DNA from: Lachnospiraceae bacterium
GTDB lineage: Bacteria; Bacillota; Clostridia; Lachnospirales; Lachnospiraceae
Direction: 5' to 3'
Assembly: GCA_024698485.1 (NCBI GenBank)
Contig: JAILRC010000041.1
Span: forward strand, 1-35,234
DNA: 35,234 nt
The translations under genes were made by a program, and so were the position numbers. The notes under the pieces are model-generated. The model was not told the DNA's origin. It made no database searches and worked only from the letters and a program-made list of their open reading frames with translations. Positions 5,605 to 14,312 of the stretch are shown here, piece by piece; the stretch's first letter is position 1, and each line of letters begins with the position of its first letter.

Positions 5605-7659
5605 ATGAAAGAAAACAGCAAAAAACAAGGTCGTCTCAGTATGCGAGCTACGCTTGTGATGTTCGCTCTCATTCCTATGGTCACGCTCTCGCTCATACTG
5701 AGTCTGGCTATTGTGGCACTGAGCAAGAAAAGGCTGGACGAAGCAAGTAAAAATTCGCTTTATTCGGTTGTAAACGAGATCGGTACTGCGTTCGATTACG
5801 TCATGGAACTTGGGGAAACAACGTTGCGGGATTATGCGAAAGCTCCTGTGATAAAAGAAGCTCTGTTGCATCCTGAGGATGCTACAGTCATGGCAAAGGT
5901 GCAGAAATATACCGAGGATTATTTCGGAGAACTTGAGGGGTGGGACGGAGTTTATCTTGCAGACTGGAACACCATGGTAATGGCGCATCCCACCAAGTCG
6001 ACACTTGGAATGATACTCAGAAAGACAGAGGAAGAAAAAGAGGGGTTACGTAAGCCTATACTTTCCGCGGGAAACGGAGTGTACAATATTGGCATACTGA
6101 CATCACCCGCTTCGGGAAAACTGACCGTTTCAATGTATTATGCGGTGAAGGATGATAACGGAACGCCGATAGGTTTTGTAGGCGGCGGTTTCTATATTGA
6201 TAACGTTACGACAAACTTCTCCGATGTTTCAAGTCTCGGTTACGAGTCGGCATATGTTTACTATGTTGACAAGCAGGGTGTCATGCTTGGACATCCCGAG
6301 GCTACAAAGATCGGAAGTCAGGTTGAAAATGATGCCGTACGCGGAGTGGTGGAGAAGATCTCCAAAGGAGAGCATCCCGCACCGGCTTGTATTACGTACA
6401 AATATAAGGGTATTGAAAAATATGCAGCTTACTATGTAGGAACGGCGGAAAGATATGTGGCCGTTCTGACGGCAGACAGGAGCGAAGTCCTTTCGGCCCT
6501 TAACAGTCTTTCTCTCACATCTATTGTATTGCTTGTGATAGGAATAGCAGTTTTCAGTCTTATAGCCATCGCGCTTGCTATGGTCATAACACGTCCATAT
6601 ATCAAGATCACCGCAGCCCTTGATGAACTGAGTCAGGGTAAGGTTAATGTTAAGTGTGACATCAAGTCGTTGATCAATGAGACCGTGAGCATGGTAAACG
6701 CAACACAGATCCTCACTGACGCTCTCAACACTTCGATGACGAAGGTAAAGAGTTCTTCTGAAGATCTGAATGCCGCCATAGAAAGTGTGGATGAGAAAGC
6801 TGCAAACAATGTAAAGCAGGTTTCTCAGATCAATTCGGCTATAGGAGAGGTTGCAGACACTTCACAGGTGGTTGCGGAGGATGCGCAGAAGATAGCTTCG
6901 AAAGCTTTGGATCTCGGAGAAAATGTTGATAAGCTCAACGGAAATGTTGCTATCCTTCATGATGCTTCTCAGACCATAAAGGCGGCAAATGATGAGGCTA
7001 CGGCTTGCATGAAGTCGGTTTATGACAACGGTAATGAGTCTGTTGCCGCTATGCAGCAGATCTCTGATAAGATCGCAGAGACCAACAATGCGATCGATAA
7101 GATCGGTTCCGCTGTTCAGGCCATCGAATCCATTGCAGCGCAGACCAATCTTCTTTCTCTCAATGCTTCCATTGAGGCAGCAAGAGCTGGAGAAGCAGGA
7201 CGCGGATTCGCTGTGGTTGCCGATGAGATCAGAGCATTGGCGGACTCTTCGGCAAATTCCGCAAAGGAGATAAAACAGATCATCGAAGATGTCATTGCGC
7301 TGTCAAAGGGAACGGTAGAGATATCGGATAAAGTGTTCGAGGTCATCAGCAGAGAACAGGCAGATATAGAGACCACGCAGAATAAGTTCAATGTACTTTC
7401 CGAATCTGTTGAATCCTCAATAACCGAGATCGATGTCATCAGAAAGATGACGGTTGAACTCAATTCCATCAAGGAAGAGCTTTCCAAGACAACCTCGGAT
7501 CTGGGAGCATTGTCTGAGGAACTTGGAGCATCTGCGGAGGAGGTTGCGGCAACATGTCAGATCGTTACAGGTGCATGCAATGATACCCAGCAGGCAGCTC
7601 TCGATATGAGCGAAACTAACAAGGGAATGACGAAGGCAATAGATTTCTTTAAACTGTGA
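5605..7659 (+). CDS. methyl-accepting chemotaxis protein with extracellular Cache domain
   Basis: The 684-residue receptor has two membrane spans (about 14-37 and 305-330). Between them lies a ~265-residue periplasm-equivalent sensor whose pattern ([19 protein letters not shown], later [12 protein letters not shown]) is that of a double Cache domain, the usual ligand pocket for amino acids or small organic acids. A HAMP-like linker follows the second span. The signalling domain contains the conserved tip [19 protein letters not shown] and continues [18 protein letters not shown] (about 508-550), which contacts CheA and CheW. Glutamine/glutamate-rich helices supply methylation sites. It has its own promoter and terminator. 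No CheR-binding pentapeptide is seen at the end. The ligand is unknown. Confidence 0.93.
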   Translation: MKENSKKQGRLSMRATLVMFALIPMVTLSLILSLAIVALSKKRLDEASKNSLYSVVNEIGTAFDYVMELGETTLRDYAKAPVIKEALLHPEDATVMAKVQKYTEDYFGELEGWDGVYLADWNTMVMAHPTKSTLGMILRKTEEEKEGLRKPILSAGNGVYNIGILTSPASGKLTVSMYYAVKDDNGTPIGFVGGGFYIDNVTTNFSDVSSLGYESAYVYYVDKQGVMLGHPEATKIGSQVENDAVRGVVEKISKGEHPAPACITYKYKGIEKYAAYYVGTAERYVAVLTADRSEVLSALNSLSLTSIVLLVIGIAVFSLIAIALAMVITRPYIKITAALDELSQGKVNVKCDIKSLINETVSMVNATQILTDALNTSMTKVKSSSEDLNAAIESVDEKAANNVKQVSQINSAIGEVADTSQVVAEDAQKIASKALDLGENVDKLNGNVAILHDASQTIKAANDEATACMKSVYDNGNESVAAMQQISDKIAETNNAIDKIGSAVQAIESIAAQTNLLSLNASIEAARAGEAGRGFAVVADEIRALADSSANSAKEIKQIIEDVIALSKGTVEISDKVFEVISREQADIETTQNKFNVLSESVESSITEIDVIRKMTVELNSIKEELSKTTSDLGALSEELGASAEEVAATCQIVTGACNDTQQAALDMSETNKGMTKAIDFFKL

Positions 7660-7689
7660 TCTTCACCGAAAAAGAAAATTTTAGCTTTT

Positions 7690-7713
7690 AGGCGGCCGCC
7701 GGCCGCCTTTTTT
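7690..7713 (+). terminator. intrinsic terminator after the chemoreceptor
   Basis: An all-GC-type 8-bp stem (7690-7697 with 7701-7708), a 3-base loop and a run of T residues form a very strong terminator 30 bases after the stop codon. Confidence 0.93.
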
Positions 7714-7897
7714 GTAAAAAAATTACATGCGTCCTTATTTCCTTTTTTACTCATATATGTTATGGTTAAAACTGCTTGCGGTACAACATACGCAGCATAA
7801 AAATACGGAGGAATTCATCTTGTCCGATCAGGGGCAGGAGATCATCAGAAAGACAGGATATGCAGGGGTTAAGAGGTAGTCTGCGGCTCACTTTCTG

Positions 7898-7926
7898 TTG
7901 ATTATTATATACAATTGTGTTAACAT
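7898..7926 (+). promoter_or_regulatory. promoter of the pilus-EPS gene block
   Basis: TTGATT (7898-7903), a 17-base spacer and TAACAT (7921-7926) stand about 50 bases before the first pilus gene. The spacer holds one ACAATTGT palindrome, and a second lies just downstream. The 180 bases between the preceding terminator and this site hold only a 19-codon TTG frame (7820-7879) of unclear status. Confidence 0.55.
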
Positions 7927-7950
7927 AGACAGAATAGAACAATTGTATAT
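7907..7950. repeat. 12-bp inverted repeat made of twin ACAATTGT palindromes
   Basis: ATATACAATTGT (7907-7918) and ACAATTGTATAT (7939-7950) are exact inverted repeats around a 20-base gap. Each arm itself contains the 8-bp palindrome ACAATTGT. The centres are 28 bases apart. One lies inside the promoter spacer and one lies just after the predicted start, a good layout for an operator bound by two dimers. Confidence 0.7.
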
Positions 7951-7974
7951 GCAATTATTCGAGGGAGGTTAGTA

Positions 7975-9018
7975 ATGGTAAAAGGGAGAAAATATTTTTC
8001 GGCTGACGAAACGGCGACGTTTTGCTCACAGACAGCCATGATGCTGAACGGAGGCATCTCACTCTACGAGGGCATGAACATGCTGGCGGAGGAGATGGAG
8101 GACTCAGCGGCAAAGAGGGTGCTGGGTGAGATAGACGAGCGGCTGAAGGAAGGCAGCACTTTCAGTGACGCGTTGAAAGAAACCGGAGCATTTCCGGTGT
8201 ATATGGTCCAGATGTCGGAAGTTGGGGAAAGAACCGGCAAGCTGGAAGACGTGATGAAAGCCATGGCAAACTATTATGAACGCGAACATGCGGTCAATTC
8301 GGGCATAAAAAGCGTCATCTTCTATCCTTTTATGCTCCTCACCATGCTTGCGGTGATCCTCACATTTCTTGTGATCAGGATACTCCCCATGTTTGAAGCG
8401 GTTTTTAACGAACTTGACAACCGGACCTCCGGAACCAAGGCAATGATGACTACCAGTGTTACCGTAAGCCGGATAGCGGCAGCGGTGGTTCTGGTCATAG
8501 TCCTGATCCTTGCGGTGGTCTTATTGATATACAGAAACAAGAAAGGCGCAAAAGAACTGGGCAAGATAGTGAACCATCTCCCCTTTGCGGGAAAGATCTC
8601 GGAAAGACTGGGTAAAGACAGATTCCTTGCAGCCCTTTCGGTAATGATCGGAAGCGGTATTGAAACTGGAGAAGCGGTGGAAAGAGCCTCCGAGCTGCCG
8701 GAAGACGCGGGAACGCTGATCATGGCAAAAGAAGCAAAGAGACTTGTGGCTGAAGATGCGCCTTTGGACAATGTGCTCTGCGACAGCGGTATCCTTTCCG
8801 GAATGGAAGGCAGGATGCTCAGCATAGGCATTAAATCCGGTGCGGTGGACAAGGTGTTGGAAAAGATCAGTGACCGCCACGATGAGGAACTGACGGAGAA
8901 ACTCAGCAGCCTTTCCGCGGGGATAGAAGTTGCCCTTGTGCTTTTCCTTACCGTTCTGGTGGGAGCTATCCTTATATCCGTCATGATGCCTCTTATCAGC
9001 GTGATCGCATCGATCTGA
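7975..9018 (+). CDS. pilC: PilC/GspF-type pilus platform membrane protein
   Basis: This 347-residue integral membrane protein is the inner-membrane platform of type IV pilus and type II secretion machines. It shows two copies of the T2SSF domain. The first starts at FCSQTAMMLNGGISLYEGM (about 13-31), with the typical GTFSDAL/MVQMSEVGERTGKLE run. The second starts near FLAALSVMIGSGIETGEA (about 218-235), with LSIGIKSGAVDKVLEKISD. Spans lie near 116-140, 160-185 and 315-345. The length is slightly below the usual ~400 because the cytoplasmic N-terminus is short. Ribosome site GGGAGG. First gene of the block, followed within 15 bases by the next. Confidence 0.9.
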   Translation: MVKGRKYFSADETATFCSQTAMMLNGGISLYEGMNMLAEEMEDSAAKRVLGEIDERLKEGSTFSDALKETGAFPVYMVQMSEVGERTGKLEDVMKAMANYYEREHAVNSGIKSVIFYPFMLLTMLAVILTFLVIRILPMFEAVFNELDNRTSGTKAMMTTSVTVSRIAAAVVLVIVLILAVVLLIYRNKKGAKELGKIVNHLPFAGKISERLGKDRFLAALSVMIGSGIETGEAVERASELPEDAGTLIMAKEAKRLVAEDAPLDNVLCDSGILSGMEGRMLSIGIKSGAVDKVLEKISDRHDEELTEKLSSLSAGIEVALVLFLTVLVGAILISVMMPLISVIASI

Positions 9019-9033
9019 TGACAGGTGGTGCAT

Positions 9034-9363
9034 ATGGAAAATAACGAGAAAAGATCCATAGAGAGGTCCAGACGCTTTGAACTGATCAGACAGACGATCA
9101 TGTTTGCATTGGTGATCGTGCTGCTGGTGGTGTCCGTTACCTTTTTTGCGGGCTTTTACAGCAGACAGAACCTTTTGCTCATAAAACAGAATGTCAAGAG
9201 GACAGCCATCGAGTGCTACTCCATAGAGGGCATATATCCTCCGGACATTGACTATATCGTGGACAACTACTCTTTTTACTACGACAGCGACAAGTATTTT
9301 ATCTTTTATGAAACCTTTGCATCCAACGTGATGCCTACAATCGAGGTTTACGAACGGAAGTAG
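9034..9363 (+). CDS. pilin-like single-span membrane protein (109 aa)
   Basis: I chose ATG 9034 because AGGTGG lies ahead of it; two in-frame GTG codons at 9025 and 9028 are inside that ribosome site. A basic N-terminus (KRSIERSRRFE) is followed by one hydrophobic helix (about 22-44), then a short polar domain with many Tyr residues (SFYYDSDKYFIFYE). This is the shape of small pseudopilins, but no Gly/Glu prepilin-peptidase motif is seen. No family is recognised. Its place between PilC and PilT suggests a pilus subunit or assembly partner. Confidence 0.75.
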   Translation: MENNEKRSIERSRRFELIRQTIMFALVIVLLVVSVTFFAGFYSRQNLLLIKQNVKRTAIECYSIEGIYPPDIDYIVDNYSFYYDSDKYFIFYETFASNVMPTIEVYERK

Positions 9364-9367
9364 GAAC

Positions 9368-9856
9368 ATGAGAGCGGACGAGAAACGATCGAAAAGAATA
9401 TACAATCTTTGTACCAACATAGCCACCGCGGTCTTTGCGCTGTGCGCCATGGCGCTCATCACGGTGGGCATCATGGAGTACAAGAACATTGCGGTGACGA
9501 ACCAGGAGACTTACAAGTTAAGGACTTCCCTTTCCTACGTGGCCACCAAGGTACGCCAGTGTGATACCGAGGGCTGTGTGGAACTTAAGAACGTGTCGGG
9601 GACGGATATGCTTTTGCTGTATGAAACCTGCGGAGACACAGTCTATGAAACGGCCATATACTGGCACGACGGAGTTTTACGTGAGTACTACCACGAAAAA
9701 GGCACGGCCTTCGACTTAAGGAACGGATTTGAAGTGCTGGAGGTTTCCGAATTTACCTTTGAGCGGGAAAAAGAAGGCCTCTTCAGGATCACGGCAACTG
9801 ATGTGGACGGAAGAAAAGAAAGCATGTATCTGGACATCTGTTCATATTCAAGATAG
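9368..9856 (+). CDS. DUF4860-like pilin-associated membrane protein
   Basis: This 162-residue protein has a cytoplasmic basic N-terminus, a single membrane helix (about 17-37) and an outside domain of ~120 residues with two Cys pairs (CDTEGC at ~59-64). It resembles DUF4860 proteins, which occur in Clostridia pilus-type operons (from memory). It follows its neighbour after four bases and so is translationally coupled. It is probably a minor pseudopilin. The precise role is unknown. Confidence 0.72.
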   Translation: MRADEKRSKRIYNLCTNIATAVFALCAMALITVGIMEYKNIAVTNQETYKLRTSLSYVATKVRQCDTEGCVELKNVSGTDMLLLYETCGDTVYETAIYWHDGVLREYYHEKGTAFDLRNGFEVLEVSEFTFEREKEGLFRITATDVDGRKESMYLDICSYSR

Positions 9857-9879
9857 AGAAGGAGCAGGGAGGATCAGGG

Positions 9880-10344
9880 ATGAAAAAATATGCATCACGC
9901 CACGGGGCTGTGATGGTGGAACCTGTCATAATCATTACGTTTTTCGCTGTTATCAGCGTGTTCCTTCTCAGAATGTTTGCTTCCACAGAAAAGGTCAGGA
10001 GCAGCGCGGACGAGATGAGCAAGGCGGTGATAAGAGCCGAGTCGGTGATGGAATACATCCTGGCGGAAGACGTAGCTGTGACAGAAAGCCTTATAAAACT
10101 GGGGTTCAAGACCATCAATGCTGATGATAAGGTCTATTATGTAAAGTATTATGACAAAAAATGGCAGGAATCGGAGGCTGTGGGACCATACAATATGACG
10201 GTCCTGGTGGATGCCGAAGAGATGCGGGGCGGAACCATGTATGTGGTTGACCTGAAAGTCGGAAAGTATGATATACTTGAGAGCGGCGAGCACATTTACG
10301 AGCTTTCTGCGAAAAAGTACTCAGACGGGAGGCAGGCGGAATGA
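9880..10344 (+). CDS. type IV pseudopilin-like protein
   Basis: The 154-residue product starts MKKYASRHG, then AVMVEPVIIITFFAVISVF. The G at position 9 followed by A and a glutamate five residues later fits the prepilin peptidase rule (cut after Gly, Glu at +5). The hydrophobic helix then forms the pilus core or membrane anchor. The remaining ~115 residues form a polar domain. Ribosome site GGGAGG. The gene ends inside the next start (ATGA overlap, 10341-10344). It is the best pilin candidate in the cluster. Confidence 0.75.
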   Translation: MKKYASRHGAVMVEPVIIITFFAVISVFLLRMFASTEKVRSSADEMSKAVIRAESVMEYILAEDVAVTESLIKLGFKTINADDKVYYVKYYDKKWQESEAVGPYNMTVLVDAEEMRGGTMYVVDLKVGKYDILESGEHIYELSAKKYSDGRQAE

Positions 10345-10826
10345 AGATCAGAGAAAGAGACAGCAATGTGGGTCTGGGCGCGCCTTCCATGATATTGATC
10401 GTAATGGTAACGGCCATGTCCGTGTTTGCCCTTTTGGGACTCCGTTCAGCCCAGTCCGAAAGGAAACTGGCCATGAAGACCGCGGAATCCGTGAAAAATT
10501 ACTATGCCATGGAGGCCGGGGCGGAGGACATTCTGGCGGAGATTGACCGGGTGGTGGCAGGCGACGAAAGAAACTGGGAGAAACTGGGAATGATCCGCAA
10601 GACTCCGGGAGTTACGGATGTTGAAAGCAGGAAAGATGATGCGGGCTACATGATCTATGTGGTCAAAATGGTGGTCACAAAGGATCCCGAGGGAGACGCA
10701 GGCATCGAAGCGGTGGCGGAATTTCATGAAAACAGCGGCAAGATCGACATAAAGAAATGGAAATACTATAAAGAAGAGCCAAAAGGCGGTTATCTCATGA
10801 TGCTTCCGGACGGAAGTGCCGAATGA
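10341..10826 (+). CDS. minor-pilin-like (PilX-type) membrane protein
   Basis: The 161-residue product has a short cytoplasmic start, a hydrophobic helix from ~14 to 34 (APSMILIVMVTAMSVFALL) and then a long amphipathic helix (SAQSERKLAMKTAESVKNYY) leading to a small beta-rich domain. This helix pattern resembles PilX/GspK-type minor pilins, but the Glu at +5 is absent. It overlaps the preceding gene by four bases, so the two are coupled. The function within the pilus tip or in assembly is inferred from context. Confidence 0.68.
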   Translation: MKIRERDSNVGLGAPSMILIVMVTAMSVFALLGLRSAQSERKLAMKTAESVKNYYAMEAGAEDILAEIDRVVAGDERNWEKLGMIRKTPGVTDVESRKDDAGYMIYVVKMVVTKDPEGDAGIEAVAEFHENSGKIDIKKWKYYKEEPKGGYLMMLPDGSAE

Positions 10827-10857
10827 TCTGAAACAGATACTGATGGAGCGATCGGTT

Positions 10858-11916
10858 ATGGAACTTGTGGATATTTTAAAAAACGCGGTTAAAAAGAAAG
10901 CCTCGGATATATTCCTCGTGGTGGGACAGCCCATCACCTATAAGATAGAGAACGTCCTTGTAAAGGAGAACGAAGAGAAACTGTGGGTGGACGACACCAA
11001 ACGGCTCACGGACGGACTGTATGAACTGGCGAACCGTGACAGTAAAAAGTTTGCCCTTACCGGTGATGATGACTTTTCCGTTTCCCTTGCTCAGGTGGGA
11101 CGTTTCCGTGTGAACGTGTTCAGACAGAGAGGATCCTGCAGTGCGGTACTCAGGGTTGTAAACTTTACGCTTCCCGACTACACCGTCATGGGCATTCCGG
11201 ACACGGTCATGAACCTGGCCAATCTCAAGAAGGGTCTTGTACTTGTCACGGGAGCGGCAGGCAGCGGTAAGAGTACCACCATCTCTTACATCATCGACAG
11301 GATCAACGAAACCAGGAACTGTCACATCCTCACACTTGAGGATCCCATTGAATTTTTGCACAAACACAAGAACAGCATCGTAAGCCAGAGGGAGATCAAT
11401 CTAGACAGCGAAAGCTATGCCAAGGCTCTGAGAGCAGGCATGAGACAGTCGCCGGACGTCATCCTGGTGGGCGAGATGCGAGATCTTGAGACCATAGAGA
11501 TAGCAATGACGGCAGCGGAAACCGGACACCTGGTCCTTTCCACTCTTCACACTGTTGGGGCTTCCAATGCCATAGACAGGATCATCGATGTCTTCCCCGC
11601 TGCACAACAGCAGCAGATGAGGTTCCAGATGTCGATGGTGCTGCAGGCCATAGTTTCACAGCAGCTTGTGCCGGGAGTCGAAGGACGACAGCTCCCCGCT
11701 TTCGAGATACTTAAAGCCAACAATGCCATTCGCACATTGATCCGTGAGGGAAAGGGGCACCAGATCGGATCGGCTATGCAGGCATCCGCAAAGCAGGAAA
11801 TGAAGACCATGGACATGAGTCTGGCAGAGCTTTACAGGGAAGGTCGTATAGAAGAATCGGTGGCGCTTGACTATTCAAGCGATCCGGATACAATGAGACG
11901 ATTGATAGGAAGATAA
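10858..11916 (+). CDS. pilT: PilT-type pilus retraction ATPase
   Basis: The 352-residue cytoplasmic hexameric ATPase drives depolymerisation of type IV pili. Seen are the N-terminal ASDIFLVVGQPITY, Walker A GAAGSGKSTT (about 131-140), Asp box HILTLEDPIEF, Walker B VILVGEMRDLETI (about 200-212) and the His box AAETGHLVLSTLHT (about 218-231). The retraction hallmark just after Walker B (GEMRDLETI) argues for PilT over PilB. I chose ATG 10858 with GGAG nine bases ahead, giving the usual MELVDILK start. GTG 10816 would overlap the previous gene. No extension ATPase PilB is in the window. Confidence 0.93.
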   Translation: MELVDILKNAVKKKASDIFLVVGQPITYKIENVLVKENEEKLWVDDTKRLTDGLYELANRDSKKFALTGDDDFSVSLAQVGRFRVNVFRQRGSCSAVLRVVNFTLPDYTVMGIPDTVMNLANLKKGLVLVTGAAGSGKSTTISYIIDRINETRNCHILTLEDPIEFLHKHKNSIVSQREINLDSESYAKALRAGMRQSPDVILVGEMRDLETIEIAMTAAETGHLVLSTLHTVGASNAIDRIIDVFPAAQQQQMRFQMSMVLQAIVSQQLVPGVEGRQLPAFEILKANNAIRTLIREGKGHQIGSAMQASAKQEMKTMDMSLAELYREGRIEESVALDYSSDPDTMRRLIGR

Positions 11917-12801
11917 ATGGCTGCAAAAGGGGAAATTTTTAAAAGAAAACATCTGATCCGACTTATATGCTTTTTGGCTGTGTCTATTGCAATGACGGGA
12001 TGCGGCAAGGCAGCGGAAGAAAAGCCGGAGGAACATCAGATTGCCGGTGTTGTGGGAAGTACATTGTTCAAGGACAACAAGAACGGCACGGTTTCGTTTT
12101 CGTACAACAATGATAATAAGACAAAGTGCAAGGTGGTGACCCAGATCGAGGGGGGGAAGATGTATCAGTATGACATCCCGGAAGGACAGTGCGATTTTGT
12201 GTTCCCGCTTTCCCAGGGAAACGGAGTCTATCGACTCTACCTTTGCAAGAACACCACCGGAAACAAGTACTCCATAGTGGAGTCCGCAAACATCACTTTA
12301 AACCTGAAGGATGAACTGAGCCCGTTCCTGGAGTCCAATTACATCATCAACTGGAACACGGAGAACGAGGCCATCAAGAAGGCATATGAGCTTACGAAAG
12401 GCATGACCGACGATACGGAGAAGATCGAAGCCATATATGAATACATGGTGAAGAATTTTTCCTACGATTACGAGAAGATGAAGGCAGTGGATCAGGGAAC
12501 GGAGGGAAAAGCCTATGTTCCGGACATAGACAGCACCTATGACGTCAAGATGGGCATATGCTATGACCTTTCAGCCCTTACGGCGTCCATGCTGAGGAGC
12601 GTTTCCATACCGGCGAAGGTGGTAACGGGATATACCAGCACCACCATCAGTTACCACGCATGGAACCGGATCTATCTTCAGACGAAAAAGGAGTGGAAGA
12701 CGTCGGATGTGACATACGACATCCAGATGTACAAAGACGGGAAAAGGTACTCGATCTTTAAGAGGGACGAGTACTATTCCGATATAATGTATGAGTATTG
12801 A
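11917..12801 (+). CDS. transglutaminase-like lipoprotein
   Basis: The 294-residue product has a lipoprotein signal ending in the lipobox MTGC (Cys ~29). A ~110-residue beta-rich part follows, then a transglutaminase-like core. Its triad is Cys in MGICYDLSALTASMLR (about 214), His in SYHAWNRIY (about 247) and Asp in KTSDVTYD. Such surface proteins act as cysteine proteases or cross-linkers and may trim or join pilins or wall peptides. The start codon follows the pilT stop codon with no gap, so the gene belongs to the pilus unit. The capsule regulator genes follow within 15 bases. Confidence 0.85.
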   Translation: MAAKGEIFKRKHLIRLICFLAVSIAMTGCGKAAEEKPEEHQIAGVVGSTLFKDNKNGTVSFSYNNDNKTKCKVVTQIEGGKMYQYDIPEGQCDFVFPLSQGNGVYRLYLCKNTTGNKYSIVESANITLNLKDELSPFLESNYIINWNTENEAIKKAYELTKGMTDDTEKIEAIYEYMVKNFSYDYEKMKAVDQGTEGKAYVPDIDSTYDVKMGICYDLSALTASMLRSVSIPAKVVTGYTSTTISYHAWNRIYLQTKKEWKTSDVTYDIQMYKDGKRYSIFKRDEYYSDIMYEY

Positions 12802-12815
12802 AAGGGGTAACAGGG

Positions 12816-13529
12816 TTGAACGATGAACTGACAGACATCCATATTCATCTGATCCATGGGGTGGACGATGGACCGGGAACCATGGAAGAGTCGGCGGAGA
12901 TGCTGAGATCCTACGCGAAGGAAGGGATAAAAACGCTGATAGCCACTCCCCACAAGCGGTACGGCCTCTTCGAGTACGACCTTGAGACTGTGGAACGGAA
13001 TTTTGAAGCGCTTAGGGACATTGCAGGAGATCTGGGCATAGATCTTTATCTGGGGTGCGAGTATCACGCCTGCAGCGATATGATCGACGATCTCAGAGCC
13101 GGCAGAGTCCACACTTTGGCGGACACGGACTATGTTCTGGTGGAATTTTCCTTCGTATCGAGTCAGAAAGAGATGGCGGACGCGGTGTACAGTCTTGTAT
13201 CAAACGGGTACAGGCCTGTCATAGCTCACGTGGAAAGATATGAAGCCATACAGCAGGATCCCGAGTTCTGCCGCGACCTGAATGACAAAGGGGCTCTTAT
13301 CCAGATAAATGCGGGAAGCATTATGGGAGAGGAAGGTCACAGATTACGGGCAACATGCAAGTATCTGCTTAAGAAGGGTTTGGCTGACATCGTTGCCAGC
13401 GATGCCCATGGCACAAAATTTAGAAAAAGTGCTCTTGCTAAATCCTATAGATATGTGGTAAAAAAATATACTGAGTACTATGCGGACAGGATATTTAAGC
13501 ATAATCCTCGAGAGGTAGTAAAAAGGTAA
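12816..13529 (+). CDS. cpsB: CpsB/YwqE-type PHP-fold tyrosine-protein phosphatase
   Basis: This metal-dependent phosphatase removes phosphate from the CpsD tyrosine kinase and so tunes exopolysaccharide output. The 237-residue protein shows the PHP motifs in order: DIHIHLIHGVDDGP (HxH), ATPHKRYG, GCEYH, AHVERYE and ASDAHGTK, which bind three metal ions. I chose TTG 12816 because AAAGGGG lies eight bases ahead; another TTG at 12798 lies inside that site. It sits directly upstream of cpsC and cpsD, the classic order. Confidence 0.9.
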   Translation: MNDELTDIHIHLIHGVDDGPGTMEESAEMLRSYAKEGIKTLIATPHKRYGLFEYDLETVERNFEALRDIAGDLGIDLYLGCEYHACSDMIDDLRAGRVHTLADTDYVLVEFSFVSSQKEMADAVYSLVSNGYRPVIAHVERYEAIQQDPEFCRDLNDKGALIQINAGSIMGEEGHRLRATCKYLLKKGLADIVASDAHGTKFRKSALAKSYRYVVKKYTEYYADRIFKHNPREVVKR

Positions 13530-13550
13530 CAAAAGGAAAGGAAGTCTCTG

Positions 13551-14312
13551 ATGAAAGAATATTACTATAACGATAATGCCGATGATGACGCAATAGACAT
13601 CATCGCCTTGATAATGGCCATTCTTCGTCACTGGAAGAGTGTATTTCTGATAGCGATTCTTTTGGCTGTCGGATCATTTATGTTTTCTAAATACATGATC
13701 ACGCCCATGTATTCGTCAATGTCAAGACTCTATGTTTTATCCAAGACCACGTCCATCACAAATCTGGCCGATATTCAAATGGGCTCAAGCCTTGCAAAAG
13801 ACTATCTCATCGTAGTCTCCAGCAGACCTGTTCTCGATCAGGTCATAGTGGATCTTCAACTGAATGAAAATTATGCAACACTTTATTCAAAGGTTAAAGT
13901 GACCAACCCGGACAACACACGTTTGCTGGACATTACGGTTACAGATGTTCAACCTGAGAGAGCCAAGGCTATAGCCGATGATATTGCGGAGGTCGCAGCA
14001 AGATTTATTTCCGAAAAAATGGATCAGGATCCGCCTTCGATCATCCAGTACGGTTATGCTGACGGAGCCAAGGTGTCTCCAAATGTTATGAAAAATACGG
14101 TGATAGCAGGATTTGCAGGTGGTGTTGTTTCCGTCGCTTTTGTTGCACTCTTCTATTTCCTTAATAACACCATAGATACACCCGATGATGTTGAAAACAA
14201 ACTGGGACTCAAGACTATCGCACAGATCCCCATGGAACATTTTGCGGATAACGAGAGCAAGGAAGAAAAGAAGCATAAAAAGGCTAAGAAGGGAAGGAAG
14301 GCAGAGAAGTGA
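13551..14312 (+). CDS. cpsC: CpsC/YveK-type polysaccharide co-polymerase (Wzz domain)
   Basis: The 253-residue membrane protein sets chain length and activates the tyrosine kinase CpsD. The first span lies at ~28-47 and the second at ~181-203, with a ~130-residue outside domain between them. The Pro-containing stretch before the second span (SPNVMKNTVIAG) is usual for the Wzz family. The C-terminal tail is strongly basic and acidic (ESKEEKKHKKAKKGRKAEK), available for contact with CpsD. Ribosome site AAGGAAAGGAAG. The stop codon overlaps the GTG start of cpsD. Confidence 0.92.
   Translation: MKEYYYNDNADDDAIDIIALIMAILRHWKSVFLIAILLAVGSFMFSKYMITPMYSSMSRLYVLSKTTSITNLADIQMGSSLAKDYLIVVSSRPVLDQVIVDLQLNENYATLYSKVKVTNPDNTRLLDITVTDVQPERAKAIADDIAEVAARFISEKMDQDPPSIIQYGYADGAKVSPNVMKNTVIAGFAGGVVSVAFVALFYFLNNTIDTPDDVENKLGLKTIAQIPMEHFADNESKEEKKHKKAKKGRKAEK

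Noticed and set aside
7820..7879. 19-codon TTG-started frame with GGAGG eight bases ahead
   Set aside because: It has a ribosome site but no recognisable promoter, no conserved features and lies upstream of the mapped promoter of the pilus block, so it cannot be that operon's leader peptide.
9729..10124. 131-codon plus-strand frame overlapping two pilin-like genes
   Set aside because: It lies in a different frame across two coupled genes, has unusual composition (many Cys, His and Arg) and no ribosome site.
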